Source: Mimachlamys varia
Taxonomy: Eukaryota; Mollusca; Bivalvia; Pectinida; Pectinidae
Assembly (NCBI GenBank): GCA_947623455.1
Contig: OX392536.1
Span: 32,803,465 to 32,867,464, forward strand
DNA length: 64,000 nt
Direction: 5' to 3'
Part shown: positions 24,206 to 38,742 of the stretch, one piece after another
Position numbering within the stretch: position 1 is the first letter of the stretch
Layout of the letters: each line of letters begins with the position of its first letter
Notes under the pieces: model-generated
What the model saw: only the letters and a program-made list of their open reading frames with translations
Databases searched by the model: none
What the model was told of the DNA's origin: nothing
Translations under genes and position numbers: made by a program

Positions 24206-27139
24206 AGTAATGAAAATATATGTATCAAACGAAAATGAGAAATATCTATAGCTTTATCTTGGCTTGTGAGTATGCTATAGTATCTATCATATTCCGTGAA
24301 ACTAACAATGAATAATTTTCATACTCAAATCGAACCGGATGTAAAGCTGAATCGATATCTGGCTAATGCTATTTGTATTTGAATATGTGTTCTACTGGGT
24401 GGTATACTTAGTTCTTATAATTAAAAGAGATGCTACAAAAGCGTTTTTTTTTCATGAAAAGTTTGCATTGAATTTTTTTCTGCGTATTTCAATATGTTTA
24501 TTTGCTTCAGGGTAAAAACAACAACCCATGATAATTAGTGATGGCGTCCGCTGTCAATTATAATTAGATTACGCAATACTTGGCCGAACACACACAGCGC
24601 AGGAACTAAAATTAAATGTTTTATTCATAATACACGCGTGATGTAGTATTTCTAGAAAAATGAAAAAGATTAGTAAGTAAAGGTGATCTAGCGTCACATA
24701 GAAATGATTAGAAAATAGCATTCCTGTCGTTGTGGTCAACATAATCGTAAGAAAAACATGGGAACGCGTATTCCCACGAGATTGATACGTCATATATATA
24801 GTCTCACTGTCAAGAAAATATTACTAAAGACTGATAAGCAAAGATACAAATAATTCGAAACATTTATAGCAGAAGAATGGAAGGTTTTTTACTGCAAGAG
24901 TATCAAGCTCAGTAATTGTTTTCGAATTTGTCATTTTGTGTTCTTATGTTATTTTATTGCATTTTTAGTTGAAAGAAATTTATAATCTGTAACATATTAT
25001 TCCCATACAGGGGGTGTATACCACACTTTAGTCATAAACACACAACAGCTGTTCTTCGGGAAATTATCATACAGTGACAGAAACGATAAACCAAAGTTTC
25101 GTTCAGCAGTGTCCTGTGAAATAAATATATCTTACATAACGTCAACAGACACAAAGAACCCAAAGAACGTTCAAAGTAATATAGTTAGCATTGAAATTTT
25201 AAAACATTGTTCGAATTTATTGCATACCAATATTTACTGAATGTGTTTTGATTTGGGTGTAATTGCAAGATACCGTATAAACAAACGTTGCGGAATTCAA
25301 AATCATAATATTTAGAAGCTATCATATAACTACATAAAATATTTCATTCTCTCGAGATTATATGAAGATACGCCTGAAGATAGTTAATGTTGTCACAAAA
25401 ACCTGCCTCATAATGACGTAAGCATTACACTTTGTAAAATTCGACTTCTTATTATCAATAGCATAAAAGTTTTTGGAAATATTGTTTTATTTCGTAATTA
25501 GATAAATATTGGTATCGGACAGCACCATTATTGAGTTGGATTTATAACAAATGATTGTCCCACGTAAGAGTCGGGAACAGTTGATCACGAATGATCATTT
25601 TGTAACATCTTCAAACTGTCATGATTACAGATAAATGCTTGTAATGAGAGTTATAACTACATACACTTTATAATTTAATTTTTATTCATTATTATTCATC
25701 ATATCATTGATATACATTGATGCAAAATTTCTAATTGTCTTGTTAAACTTAACCTCATCAACATGAATAAGAAGCTGAAATGTATGACCTGCATTGCATA
25801 CAATATATATCATACCTCAGGCACTTTTAGAACAAAAACTGTTATGCTAGCAGTAGAATATTTTGCCTTTCTTCAAAAAGTGTTAGTTAAATAATATGAC
25901 ATTTCTTTTACAAATTAGCACCTGTTTATATAATAACATGTACAAAATCTATACATCAACTGATGACAATTAAGTTACCCGTACTTGTAATAAAAGTAGC
26001 CACTCACAGTCTAAAGTTAACTAGTGTAACGGGAAATATGATATTCTCAAAACATGATTTTTTATCACGGAGAAAACGCCTTGTTGTGTACAGTGTCAAA
26101 GTTAACGCAGCAAAAGCATTGGTTTGAATAATTTGGAAAAGAAGGAATTTAATGAAATTAATAAGCATTCTTGGAAATGTCATATTTTTTATACTGTTTT
26201 TCCAAGACATATGATTTAAAATGTGTTAGTTTGTTATTTATAAATAAATATTTATACAATTACTTTCCCCTTCTGAAGTAGATTAATTGTTTAATGTCTA
26301 TTTGTTTTTGTTATTACTCATGAAGTGCAGAATATTCCAGATTTCCAATTCATTGACACTACAAAGATAGTTTCCATTAAAATCAAACATTTAATTGCTT
26401 CATTAGTTTTAATAACTTCTTATGAATAAATGGCCTAATGTAATATTGTTATATCTTGAACATTACAAATCTTTGTTCCATATTTAAGAACTAGTAAACA
26501 ACAGTCCATTACGTTTTTGTTTTTTAAGTAAACTATACACTTCATGGTAAATCTTAAGTATTGCATTGCTCGTTAATAATTAAAGAATTATATATATGTA
26601 TATATATTGTACACGCTTGTGACTAATTAACAAAATGTGATGAAAAACGTTTTATTATTTTCTGTAAATCTGTATTCTAAATAAAGACAATTTCTAATAA
26701 TTATTGTAATAGTTGATCAGTAACATTTATAATTACTATATTATTATCTCATTATATGTCTTCTATGTCACAGATTCAATCATCACTTTTATTATGTAAC
26801 CTGCATTTACAGGTGCTTTAACATAGTATCGGTACCAGCATAAGTCATCATCACTTTGAATTGTATAACCGTCATGTTAAACATTGTGAACCTTTGGTAA
26901 AAGCCGCAACTACTTGCCTTCACAATCATTTCCCCCACGACATGTTCACGAGAATTTGACTAATCGCAAATAACAAGTACTTGTATGCAGTTGCGTTGCA
27001 GTTGCCATGCTCATATTTAATAATAAATATAAAGGTTAACAATTTCGCAATCAAATGTGTTGTATTGACACGAAAAGAACACTTGGAATATAAATGTATG
27101 AATAACAGTGACAGATAATTTTCCAATCAATTAAACTAA

Positions 27140-27560
27140 TATATTAAAGGAAACATATCCAATTAAAACATTAAGTACATATGGTAACATATTACTATTA
27201 AATCAATATACACAATATAGAAAATCATATTAACTGAATGCGTGTTTTAAAGGAAACATATTACAATAATACCAGTAACACAAAGGGTAACATTTCATTG
27301 CAGTTACACAAAGGATAAAATGTCATCGCAGTTGCACAAAAAGTAAAATTTCATCGATAGCCATGGCATAACGTAACATATGACATCAGGTACTATAACA
27401 TTGATATAACATCAATTATTATAGATACGGTAACGTACAATATTAGTAAGTATACCATAGGGTAACATATAGAATTAACACATGTAACACAAGGAAACAT
27501 ATTATAGCAATACAACGTAATAAAAAGGAACAAATAGTAGCATTACACTATTGATAATGT
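27140..27560. repeat. Degenerate tandem repeat array
   Basis: Repeated variants of GGTAACATATTA, CAGTTACACAAAGG and GTAACACAAGGAAACAT at roughly 30-bp spacing. It is too diverged to give an exact unit by eye. Confidence 0.5.
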
Positions 27561-30500
27561 CAAAAATGTACCTTAACAACACTTTTAACTCCAGGATTCA
27601 GAAATATTCAATTGAAGATAATTGATTAAGATACAAATGCAACGCTATGTTCAAATATAATCTCAAAGAGGGGTGTGTAAGTCCAAAGCAAGTTCAGGAA
27701 GAAAGACTAATATCTAGCGTTATTTAAGAATAGGGTTGGAAATATTTTGTAGTTTGGCAATCTTACATGTGTAAGTGTCATGTTACTGTTACACTATCAC
27801 GGTATTTTATTACTATGATAACATATGTTGTAATAAGGGTATCATAAGTAATATATGAACTGGTTTTGTATAAAAGGTTCGCCGTTGGTAATGTAAAGAT
27901 ATTAGCAAGTAGTACATCGATGCAGATTTAAGCAAATATGCTATGCTGTTTTTATTTTTTAAATGAATATATTATAAAGATTTGACTGGGTATATATTAT
28001 ATCATATAATGATGCACAGCCATGACGTTCAAAACATTTACAACCGAGAACCGAAACTTCGACATATATCCATGATTGTGTTTTAGAGTTACTATACGTA
28101 TTAAGAGTCGATGAAATCAACTGTTAGTTATTTCTGAACAATAATATAACGATTACTTTTTCTGTATGGAATTTTACAGGCGCATTTTCTTCTTTCAGTG
28201 GGTTGTTTAGCTTACGCCCCGGTTTCTACGTCAGTATACAGAAGTAGGTTACTATAACCCACCGACGTCAGACGACACCGCCCGGCCGATAAACCGAATG
28301 TCGCCGTAGTGACAATCAGATAGCGAGTCATCGGAACAAGTCGTGACGCCACACTGCCTAATTAAAGATACACTCTTTACATATGGATCATTTTGAAAAC
28401 TTTTTCCAAATTATCAGATTTTCATATATATGTTATCAAGTCAATAATGTCATTTGGCATTTATATCAGAATTTGGTTTTGATTATTATGAACAAATACA
28501 AATCCAGCTATTTTACACAAGATTTCGATGATATGATATTTGTTAGGTAACGGATACATTTCAGTTATATACCTACAATGTAGTAAGGATTGAGGTGCTA
28601 AATTCAAAAATTTGTCTGTGACACTATGGTCATCATTATCAGTTCCAAATAAACATTTTAAAATGTTGACAGTTTGACACATATTAAAAGTGTTTAACTT
28701 GAAAATATCTAATTTCATAAAGCAAGCGATCCTACCTCAAATGTGTAAAATATCCATCGTGTAATCCCGAATTAGAATATATCCAGATATGTTATTGGGT
28801 AAATATTCAAAATAAACTATAAAACACAATCAAACTGAGCACATGTGGAGAGAACAAAATATGATGTTGTATTCTCTGTTGTACAATAAGAAAGCTGAAA
28901 ATGACTTGGGCAGGTAAATATATAGATGTTGATATAGACAAAATTTTGTAATGCTACTTAGAAGTAAGGGTTTGTAGGAGGCTTGCAGACAAGTGCTTGC
29001 ATTGATATTCATCTTACGGCTTCTTTGGGAACACTTGGGACTCTAGGGGCCTTTCTTTATCGAGTGTCAGTATCTTACAACGGACACTTTTTTGACTTTA
29101 CATATTTACAAATGAAAAGAAACTTATCTGTAAATATTTACTACTTTATAAGCAAGTCCTTTGAGATATGAAATCTGAGGTGTGCTTGTGCTGCGTGTAG
29201 GCTAGGATTCTCAACTTAAACAGCTGTTTCATATATGATGTTGTATAATAACGATCATGATGAAACTCTAGGTTTTGAGAGGATGTATTTATTATAATAA
29301 GGCTGAGCAACGTACTTTGTGGTCGAAGGGATTACTATTCTACTGCTCATTAGCGCAGTGAGAAGGAACACGACACTTGGGAGGCTATTAAACCTATAAA
29401 CCAAGAACCAGGATAATTGGCGGGGGACTTAATGTAACGGGGCTATATTTCTCTAAGCACACACGTCATATTTGATTAAGGCTTAATCGAGATTTTAGCT
29501 ATGGAATAATAGGCCAAATCTTTACAAAGATCTACTTGATAGCGACAAATATACCAAATCGCTATGTGGAAATATCCGGAAAAGTTTGACTACCAGAATA
29601 CGATAAAATATACAACGATATGTATTAAATAAAAAAAGGTCAAATGTGAAAGAAACTAGGATGAAATTTAAAACATGTTTCCTGTAAGTACTTTTCCAAT
29701 GTAAATCATTTCCTCTTCGTTTCATAAATGTTTCTTTTACAAATGCAATACGTATATTTATATACCAATATTATATGATATACCTCAATACACATATCAG
29801 TATTGGCAAGATATTCTCTGTGTCATAACTTTTATATCTATTCATCACAGAGATTTTGAATGTTGTTTTTGTTTTAAACAAACAATTCACATCAAACATT
29901 AACAAAAAATAGGCAAATGATATGTACAGTAACCATACAGAACCCTGGCTAAATGTTTTAAAAAACGTCGTCGTGAAAAACAGCGTATACAACATATGCA
30001 ACAAATACCATAATCTTGTCGCCTGACTCCGCTGGCAGGGAACCAAGACTGGAAATTGCCTTGCGATAGCAATGCTTGTAGGGTACTTAGAATTATGTAT
30101 CAAAACAACATTACACTTGGGATTCAAAGAGCTGACAAAATGTATTTCTGAAGCACTTATTACTGAGGGTTTGTTCATTATGTTTTTCGATAATTACTTG
30201 TTACAACATCACCTGCCATCTTCACGGGAGTACTCTATCATTTTGAAGATTTATTTTTATTGAGAAGACATACTCGTTGTCGTGGAAACCATATTGCGAA
30301 CTTACGATTAGAAAACTAGACGTTAGGCCTCTCCAATGGGTAAGGACTTCTAGTCTTTTGTGTGCTATACGTTTTAAATCGTTTGCAAAAAAAAATAAAT
30401 AATAATAATGGTGATTACTATTTTTGTAAAATGTTGTATCAGCACAATTTTAGGTCTGAGAAATCAAATCAAACATACATGTACAAACACTACCTAAATG

Positions 30501-31248
30501 AAAAATGAAAAAAAATGAGGTATCTACAAAAATATTCTTGTCCTTTTTAGGTTTTTATGTTTGGATCAAGTGAAGGTTATTGCTTGAAAATTATAGACAC
30601 TTTGGTATCATTGATGTATCTTAAATGAGTTTCAAAAACAATTGAAATACAACATAATCATTATGCATTATGGTGATTGTATTTATAGACAATCAAATTA
30701 CTAAAAGGAAAACAAATGGTTATTCTGTATGACTGTTTCAATAGTTTTAAATTATTTTACTATATTTTGAATTATTGAAAGCGTCTATGCTTATAGACAT
30801 TTAGCACGCATGTAAGTGGTAATTCATTTTAGGATAATAAGTGGAAGATTATCATATACATGAAATGAAATTGACATGTTCACTTTAATAATGATATCGC
30901 AAACATGGGTGTAATAACCATTTCACTATTACCTACATTGTATGTAAAATACTATCACACACGTAATCACTATAAACAATTGTATTTTTGGTGTGATAAT
31001 ACTTTCTCTCATCATTCACAGATTTTCTCCTCTTTTACCTGTTCAAGATTCCTCTGTCATACCCTTTGATAGAAAGCACGAGCTTACAACAATATTATGA
31101 TGTCACGAATACCATATAATGACGTCACCGTAACAATACTACATGTATCACGCAAACACAAACATTCAATAACGTCGCGCCAAAGTAATGTTGCATTGAT
31201 AAAACACAAAATGATAAGAGGAAAAATTATCATCTCCTACCTTGATGT

Positions 31249-31364
31249 TGTGACAGAGAAATTTCCAACCCTCGGGGTGATATTCCTGATAGTCTAACCC
31301 TTAGAGACCCTCGGGTTAGACAACCAAGAATGCCACCCCTGGGGTTGGAGATTAACCTGTCACA
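31249..31364. mobile_element. Foldback MITE, ~116 bp
   Basis: Left arm 31,249-31,300 (GTGACAG, TTTCCAACCCTCGGGGTGAT, GTCTAACCC) pairs with right arm 31,312-31,364 (GGGTTAGAC, CACCCCTGGGGTTGGAGA, CTGTCACAC) around a short TTAGAGACCCTC loop. Confidence 0.65.
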
Positions 31365-32999
31365 CCTTCAAAGTAGTGGAACATTCTATTAATCAACTGC
31401 ATGTATAATTTGTTTATCGTATCAGTATTATAATCCTAATACACCAATAAATGAAACACAATTTATAATCAAGTTCAAGTTCAAATATTTTATTTTCGTG
31501 TCAAACACATATTTCACATGAAATCATAATAACATAACTATACAAATTGTAATAAAATATGTGTCCAGCCATATTGACTGATTAGACACATTATTGAAAG
31601 ATGCAAATAATAAAAAATAATGCATTACGCTTATTAAAATGAATATCGACATATAAACATTTGCCATCCAACTTTTCTTTATGCTTGTCAATATACAATT
31701 ACATGATATATTATACCACTGAAAATGCGAAATGAGAAAAAGTGGTTTGGCCAATCCCTACTGACGATTCCCCCATCCCCTGTTCTCTTTAGACTTTTAA
31801 GATATTAATTGGTATATATATAATCATTCCATGTGTAGAAATATTATTGCACTCATATATGAATGAATATCTATGTACATATTGATGTGTATATTAATAC
31901 ATAATAAAATGATATTAAACTTATCTTTTTTATTGAAATACTATTACATCCATATCTCTCAATTCAAACTATTATCATCTTCAGTGTAGTGATACTATTC
32001 CATGTATGTAATACTTAACCTATTATTTCTTTAAATATTATAATATACTCGAACTTATAAAAAATCAACCAAACAACAATCATTATTGCTAGCGTTATGC
32101 AACTGTTGCTTACACATATACAACATCGGGATTCTGGGCGTTAGACTAAAACCATTAGTGGGTACAGATTCGGAAAGTTGTTGTGTTTTGTTATTCAATG
32201 ATACTTTCTCTTTTAAAATACAATCTCCTATATAGCGTCAATATTTAGATACTATTTTCTTTTTGGTTTTCTCGTTGATGACAATTATATTGTGTTATTG
32301 ATAAATGATCTTTAATAGTGAAAATAAAAACTAAAATTTATCCCGATAAGAAAAATTCAACATTACATGGCAAATGTCCACAAATCAATGAAATGTTTAA
32401 AATATTAAAACAAAGGTATTCTTCATCCATAAATTCATGTCTTCACAAAATAATGATTTTAAGAAAAAAAACACGAAAGTTTTGTTCCAAGAAAATTTAT
32501 TTTACAGTATTATGTAACTGGTGAGAACTTCTGAAGTAGAGAAGAAATTATCCATTTTTCAGTATATAAAAAGGATATTCGCAAGAATTTCGCAGATATT
32601 ATTCTTTTCAGTTTAAATATAATTGATTACATAATGTATTTCTCTCTTATTTGTTATTTCTAAGTTTTTTCTTAAATCTACTAAAATGCATGTTTTATCG
32701 GTTTTGAAATAAAGCTTGACGATATTTTGCATACAAAATATTAAATATCATTGATTATATTTAAGTTGAAAATGACACAGTGTTTAATTCCAGAAAAAAA
32801 TCATATCTTACATAATTATTATAAAACAAATATTTAGTTACACTTGTAATGATAGACGTTCTTTTTATAGGATAAATACATGTTGTACGTGGTACTGTTG
32901 TGGTAGCAATTAATGTATCAAAATTAGCGTGATTAGACCGTGCATACAATGTCAAAGCATTTGTTAGGTTCAGAAAAAAAAAACCAATTATAGAGTACT

Positions 33000-33165
33000 G
33001 AAGGGTCAACAAAACAATAATCCGAACTCAAAATATAAATCCAGTCCACACCCATGTAAATGCCATGTCCTCAAAGTGAGAACTTAAGCGTCATTCTCAA
33101 TCACAAGCAGGCATATGTTCCCTTATTCATTTTTTCGAATATTTTGACACTGGCGAGTGTGCAAG
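33000..33165 (-). repeat. RT-element 3' tail fragment with internal deletion
   Basis: Minus orientation: GTCAACAAAACAATAATCCG and AACTCAAAAT, then a gap of about 120 bp relative to other copies, then CATGTCCTCAAAGTGAGAAC and CAATCACAAG. Confidence 0.55.
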
Positions 33166-36100
33166 AAATCTACTATTAAATCATATAAAAACATGCATAT
33201 GTACATGAAATGAAAAACGAAAATACAAATGAATATATCCAAAAACTTCCACTTTACAGGATAAATCTCAATGGATCAAGGATTCCGATCATAGAACTTT
33301 CCCATAGTCTCAAAAAATTCATACTGACCTGCAGAGCTATTACATCAATCAAATGGTTTTTGTCTATTAACATCTACACTCTAACAAAGCAAATGATAAA
33401 AAATGACCAAGTAAGACGTTACGAGTATTGTATCATAATCTAAAATGATTTAACTACTAGAGTAAGAAACTATTTTGAAAAGTATTAAGATCTTTGACAA
33501 GCTTTTGTTAAAGACTGGTAAATGTGTTGACAATCTTCTGCTCGTTTTTAAGTCAAATATTCTAAAGTTGGACAATAGCAATGAAACATTGTTTCGAAAA
33601 AAAGTTTTTTCTGTGTTTAGGAGCACTGATATTATTGGCATCTGAGAACCAAATACTTGAAGAATGTACATTTCATACTAAATAAAAAGTATCATTGTAC
33701 ATTTTTGGAAGTAAGATTTTTGTATTGCTTTCACATTTTCTTCTGTAGTATATCGAACAAACTTCAAAGATATTTAAGCAGTCTTAACTAATCCTCATTC
33801 ATTAAGAAATGTTCAAAGCGACACAGAATACTCAAACAAGCAGTAATAGCATTTATTAAGTTACTGTAGCTATTTACAAGTAAAATGTACCGTATATTTC
33901 TCTTTTATTTTGAATAAGTGAAAGTCCACTCATATTTAATGTTTTTCTTGATTTCGGGTTGTGCTGAAAGCTTATGTTAAACCTTTCTATTCCTCTCATT
34001 ACCGTTACACCAATAAATGCATGTCGTTTTAAATTTGTAGAGCCGCCCCTAATCCCAAAGAGCTTGCCCCCTCCTATGTACAATGTATTGTTCTTCATTC
34101 CAGTTGAGGAAATATTGAAGAGTGTCACTCGATGAGGAAAGAATAAAACCTTGTTCCTCCTAGACAATGGGTAACACCTTCCTTATCGGGGAGATGCATG
34201 CTGCAAGTCATTGATATTTGACCCTTAACCCCAGTGTTAAACACCACTTGCCTACAAGGATGTTAAACCCGAGTGTAGATTGTATCATCTCAAGTAGAAC
34301 AAAACTTTGGATAGCGATAACGTCTTTTTTGCAATAATTAGAATGAAATAGATGAGATAATTGATTCCATTTCTCAATGTAGTTTTTAATGGAACAGATG
34401 CAAATACAACTTATGGAAAATGCATTTACAAGGCATCTAATTGTACTTTATATTATCCGATTCTAGGTCCAGTTGTGAGTTTCTTTATTAACAATCTCTA
34501 TTGTCATCGATTTGAATTTGTTAATAATAAAATAAGATTATTATAAGTTATCAAGTGACAGATGCTTAAATTTCAATCGCAAGTGTTAGTCTTTGTATCA
34601 TAAACTTTTAGTATAAAAATATCATAAGAACATTGTACTAATAATATTATGTTAAACTTGATCCTAGGTCGAAACTAAATGTAAGAAACAAAGATATTTT
34701 ATCTAAATATATGTGCAAAGTGATAAGCCTTCAGTTGAGCTGTTTATAACAAAAACAAATTTAGACAGCTTTCGAATATGTCACGGATACGTAAAGGAAA
34801 CAAATAAAACAATTGAAAAATTAAGAATTAAATATTACAGGCCCCCCATTACAAATAAAGGTATTTTGGACAATAAAATGTCGATACAAGTAAAGGATAT
34901 TACATTACACATACGAAAACGTAAAAGCCAAACGTCAAATTAAAGATCAAAATTGGCTGTGGTGGACAATACGTCTTCGAACAGACCAACATTTTTAATA
35001 AATGATGATATTTAATGATAAGAAAAGAAGATTTAAGATTGGTGAAATCTTTGATAAACAATTATTTTGTAGGGTGTTAATAGCATGTGGTTTTCTGTTT
35101 ATTATTCTTACATAACATTTCTCCTTTTGTAATTAACGAAAAATAATTTGTTACTAATTAATAACCACTTACTTTAGTTAATTCGTTCATATAAACAGGT
35201 ATTAAAATGAAGATCGACTTGGAATCTGTATAGGTTTAAATCCTCAACTGTTTGTTTTTGTAACTGATTAACTGGAATCGTCATGGCAAATATATGGTAT
35301 AATTGTAACCTATTAAAGAATCAACGTACTTATTAATCATATTACAGCATAAACCGATTTAACAGACTTCTGAATCATAATGCATACTAGTCTAATAGGG
35401 AAAATATGTTCAAACAAGCATGAACAGATAAATGGTAATCGATCCTCTTATAAGAATACTTTTGATATTTTATAAGGACATACTAGTTAATTGTTCTATT
35501 AGTTCTGTACAAACAAAGTTCTAGAAACAAGAACCTTACACGAAGCCGATCGGATTTATGCAAAGTGGTTTGTGCACTTATCGCTAAGGAAGACGTCTCT
35601 GTATTAGCCTGGTGCGCATTATGCGCATGTATTCACCAATTTAATGGCTAACCATCAAACGAACATTGTCACTGACAATAATTTCTTGGGGCCTTTAACC
35701 AAAAACCGACGTTAGCATGCTTCCATAACTGATAGGTCGTGCAATCGATAGGGACATTTATGTTCATGCTTCTCCTGTATCAAATTGTGTGTGACGTGAT
35801 GCGAGACATTACATCACACGCAATATACATCAGGTAAAGGACCTGCATTTGGTTCGTGAACGCGCATGCGCATCAATGACATTGAAGATATCAAATGATT
35901 GTATAAAACGATTCGAGTAGTTTGAAGTTTGCTTACATTTGATACATAAATGAAAATTCAAAACAGTTATTTGGTAAAAGCTAAATATTGATAAACGACT
36001 GTGACACATGCCTGTGTAAGATTTTTACGGCCACGTTTGTAACGTATCTGATCAAAAGAAAATACTGTCTAGGCCGAACTTGTAAATGGTATCCAGATCC

Positions 36101-38225
36101 CCGCTCTGCATTGATGATACTGATGTGCACGGCTCAAGTGAGGGAAAGGACTTTACTTATTTCGAGTTCCAGCCTATATTTAACTATCTATTGGCGTATA
36201 CAAGATACAAAATACAGACATAAAATAAAAGTGCAACGCACCAAAGATACTGCGTCACAGAAAATGTATTAGAAATATCAGTGCTCCTATGGTCTCAATT
36301 AATGAAGGCATGGTGCTTTGAACAGCTATAAGTGATACATTGTAATATGGTTGACATTCAAGGGAAAGTTACTTACGTTTTATGTGGATGCGTTTTATTA
36401 TTCTCCATAACGTGTTTTTAACATATAATAAATACTGTAATTATCAAATACACTACGTAGTTTGAATTAAATGATTTCTTACAGTTTTACGATACTCGTA
36501 ATAAATTATAATCATCGATCACAGAAAACAAATAAAAGTGAAATTGGCATCCTCGGAACTGGAAGTGATAGTGTTATAATTGAAGAGTTATTAGGTTTAA
36601 TCTAAATTAAAGCCGTATATCTTATTATAGAAGAATAAAGCAGGAATCGTGGCGGATTCATGAACGCTGAAGACAAATATAATTTCATTGAAACTTATAT
36701 ATTTATGTATATAAAAAAGATGACGTAATTCTCTGTGTCATTTGCTTTTCACTGTTATAAATAGTTTTGTGTTTTAATACAATCAACGCTTGACCCTTCG
36801 CTTAAAGTAACATTGGTAAAATGTATATGGAATGAGTAGAAATGACGTCAGTACTACAATAAAATTAACATTACTAATCTTATCCTCACGTGATAAAAAA
36901 CCGTTAATACACAATGTAATTACGCCGTTAAGTCAATGAAGAACAAAGTCCTTTGAAATATTTATGTACATGAATGTGTTACTAGAAAACATTTACTTTT
37001 AAAGGATATTGTGTCATTTTAGTTTTACGAACGTGTTGAGTTGACGACTAATTCCGAGTATTCATATATGATCTACATGTACCTTTGCCGGTATGATGTT
37101 TTTATTGATAAACCTGGTGCACTATGAAGTTAATTTCGTAAATATTAATTTATTTCTTGATTTTTAAAAGAAGGACTTACATTAGTTCGTGTACTGTATG
37201 ACATACGTATACGTCGGTCACGTAGCAGGTGCTTGGAAATAAGACGTCACAACGCCCGCGACACTCGAACATAAAACGGCTCACAGGAATTCCAACATTT
37301 ACACGTGATATGTTTATAGGTGTATTTAATTAAAAGTATATTAAATTCGTCAAAAATGCATATCATTTGCATGCCTGGTTAGTTTAATGGCAAAAAGACA
37401 AAAATGGCGTTATGGACGTTTAACGATTATAATATATCTTTCTTGTTTACATGTTAACATAATGGAACCCTGTTTTCACCCATCACATCAGAGTAATTGA
37501 TTAGTTCATGACTTCAATATTAAAAACCTAAATTTTTCCAATTTCTTTTGACGTTTATATTTATCATAAATATACCTTGACACCCCATTGTTGCCAAAGT
37601 GACCATTAAAAACAATTTAGTGAACTAAGGAGTGGGTAAAATCAAGTAAAACTTTGGGATTCGACAAGCACGTGGTCGGATAGACGTCACCACACTTCAC
37701 ACCTTGTACTTCAGCACCGTTGTTTCCGTGGGTGGTTTAATTTGTACGAGATTACTACCAGCTATTAAAAAGCGCCATTACTGGTGCTAGTGTTTTGATT
37801 ACCAGTGTACACGATTACATACACAGCGTGGGTCTTAGTTATAACTCTGTGATATTAACATCTCATTTCAGTTCAGATGAAAATCTATTGCTTTTGATCT
37901 ACGTTATCTAGATATCTTCCAATGTGAAACGTTTGCTGGAGTGAATGCAGCGAAAACTGTAAGACAACATTCTATGTACCGTGATTTGATGAAATATAAC
38001 CATCGCCAGACAGTCGGGACAAGCTCCGAATTCAACCGACAATATAACGAATTCTGAAAAGCCTAGGCCCAGTTGTTCAAAATGTGATTAGCTTAATCAG
38101 TGATTAGCACAATTTTTGTAATTTTAAAATGAAACCATAAATTAAGTACCATAGATATATCAAAAATATCATTGTATCAATTTACATGCAAACTTTTAAG
38201 ATTTTACTTTCTACACTGACAGAAT
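33166..38225. other. Gene-less stretch
   Basis: Chance frames up to 97 codons only. A hairpin lies at 35.8 kb. Confidence 0.5.
35784..35824. repeat. Hairpin, ~18-bp stem
   Basis: ATTGTGTGTGACGTGATG / CATTACATCACACGCAAT with a CGAGA loop and two mismatches. Confidence 0.6.
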
Positions 38226-38370
38226 TATTAAAGATGACATAACACACACACATGCTGCACCTTTTAAATTTAGTAATAGAAACAGTATGCCTAAAACTTG
38301 AGTGAAACTGTATCATGCAGCTGTTTCGTCCTCCTAGGACTCTTCAGTGATGCTAGGGGCCAAAAGGTGG
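38226..38370 (-). ncRNA. Hammerhead ribozyme repeat, best core of the retrozyme-like family
   Basis: The minus strand reads GCATCA (stem I), CTGAAGA at 38,341-38,347, stem II GTCCTAGGAGGAC at 38,328-38,340 (4-5 perfect base pairs), GAAA, a very short CAG/CTG stem III, then TGATAC pairing back to stem I with one mismatch. This is a type I hammerhead with short stem III, as described for Penelope-like elements and animal retrozymes. The expected cleavage triplet GUA reads GCA, so the U16.1 partner is lost and cleavage is probably impaired. The repeat ends at ...TTATGTCATCTTTAAT. Confidence 0.75.
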
Positions 38371-38685
38371 GAATCCAAAATGTCCAAACTAATGTAGGAG
38401 CAGAAGGATCATTTGCGTAAAAGCCCTTTAATTTAGGAAAATGAAACTACATGATATTGTAGTTCTGTATACTTTCAAATCGTGTACTGCGAAAATGTGT
38501 ATATTCCGTACCGTGCCACTACTCAAATGAGATCAACTGTGGCTATGGAGGCTCCAGCAAACCGCGGGGACTGAAAAATCCACCAGCAGAGTCTGCCATC
38601 CCCTATCATTAAAGATGACGTAATACACACATATGCTGTTCCTTTTAAATTTAGTAATATATACAGTATGCCTTTTTATATTTAA
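38371..38685 (-). repeat. Adjacent retrozyme-like unit, making a partial tandem dimer (381-bp period)
   Basis: The 3' block at 38,611-38,680 (aaagatgacgtaatacacac, atatgctgttcc) repeats the block at 38,231-38,290 in the same orientation, 381 bp apart. The DNA between is therefore one monomer body running up to the hammerhead at 38.3 kb. The unit's own ribozyme end is missing; homology stops at about 38,680. Confidence 0.6.
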
Positions 38686-38727
38686 GCTCAAAAGAAGTTA
38701 TATTTTTGAAATAATTTAAAAAAAACT

Positions 38728-38742
38728 AGGTCACTGTGACCT
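38728..38742. promoter_or_regulatory. Perfect IR3 nuclear-receptor site (estrogen response element type)
   Basis: AGGTCACTGTGACCT is two AGGTCA half-sites, inverted, with three bases between. This is the arrangement of the classical estrogen response element. No promoter or gene is visible next to it, so use in vivo is unknown. It adjoins the end of the retrozyme-like repeat. Confidence 0.35.

Larger units (their letters stand above)
23461..32999. other. Long gene-less stretch
   Basis: AT-rich. It contains the repeat array at 27.1-27.6 kb, a GC-rich patch at 28,200-28,350 and the foldback element at 31.2 kb. The longest frame (135 codons, 29,771-30,178, minus) has no recognisable motif and a composition typical of chance frames here. 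Confidence 0.5.

Noticed and set aside
27140..27560. CRISPR-like array
   Set aside because: Units are degenerate, spacing is irregular and the genome is eukaryotic.
29771..30178. 135-codon minus-strand frame
   Set aside because: No motif, composition like translated AT-rich DNA, no splice framework.
33874..34167. 97-codon minus-strand frame as a gene
   Set aside because: No family recognised, no supporting borders; chance frames of this size occur throughout the window.
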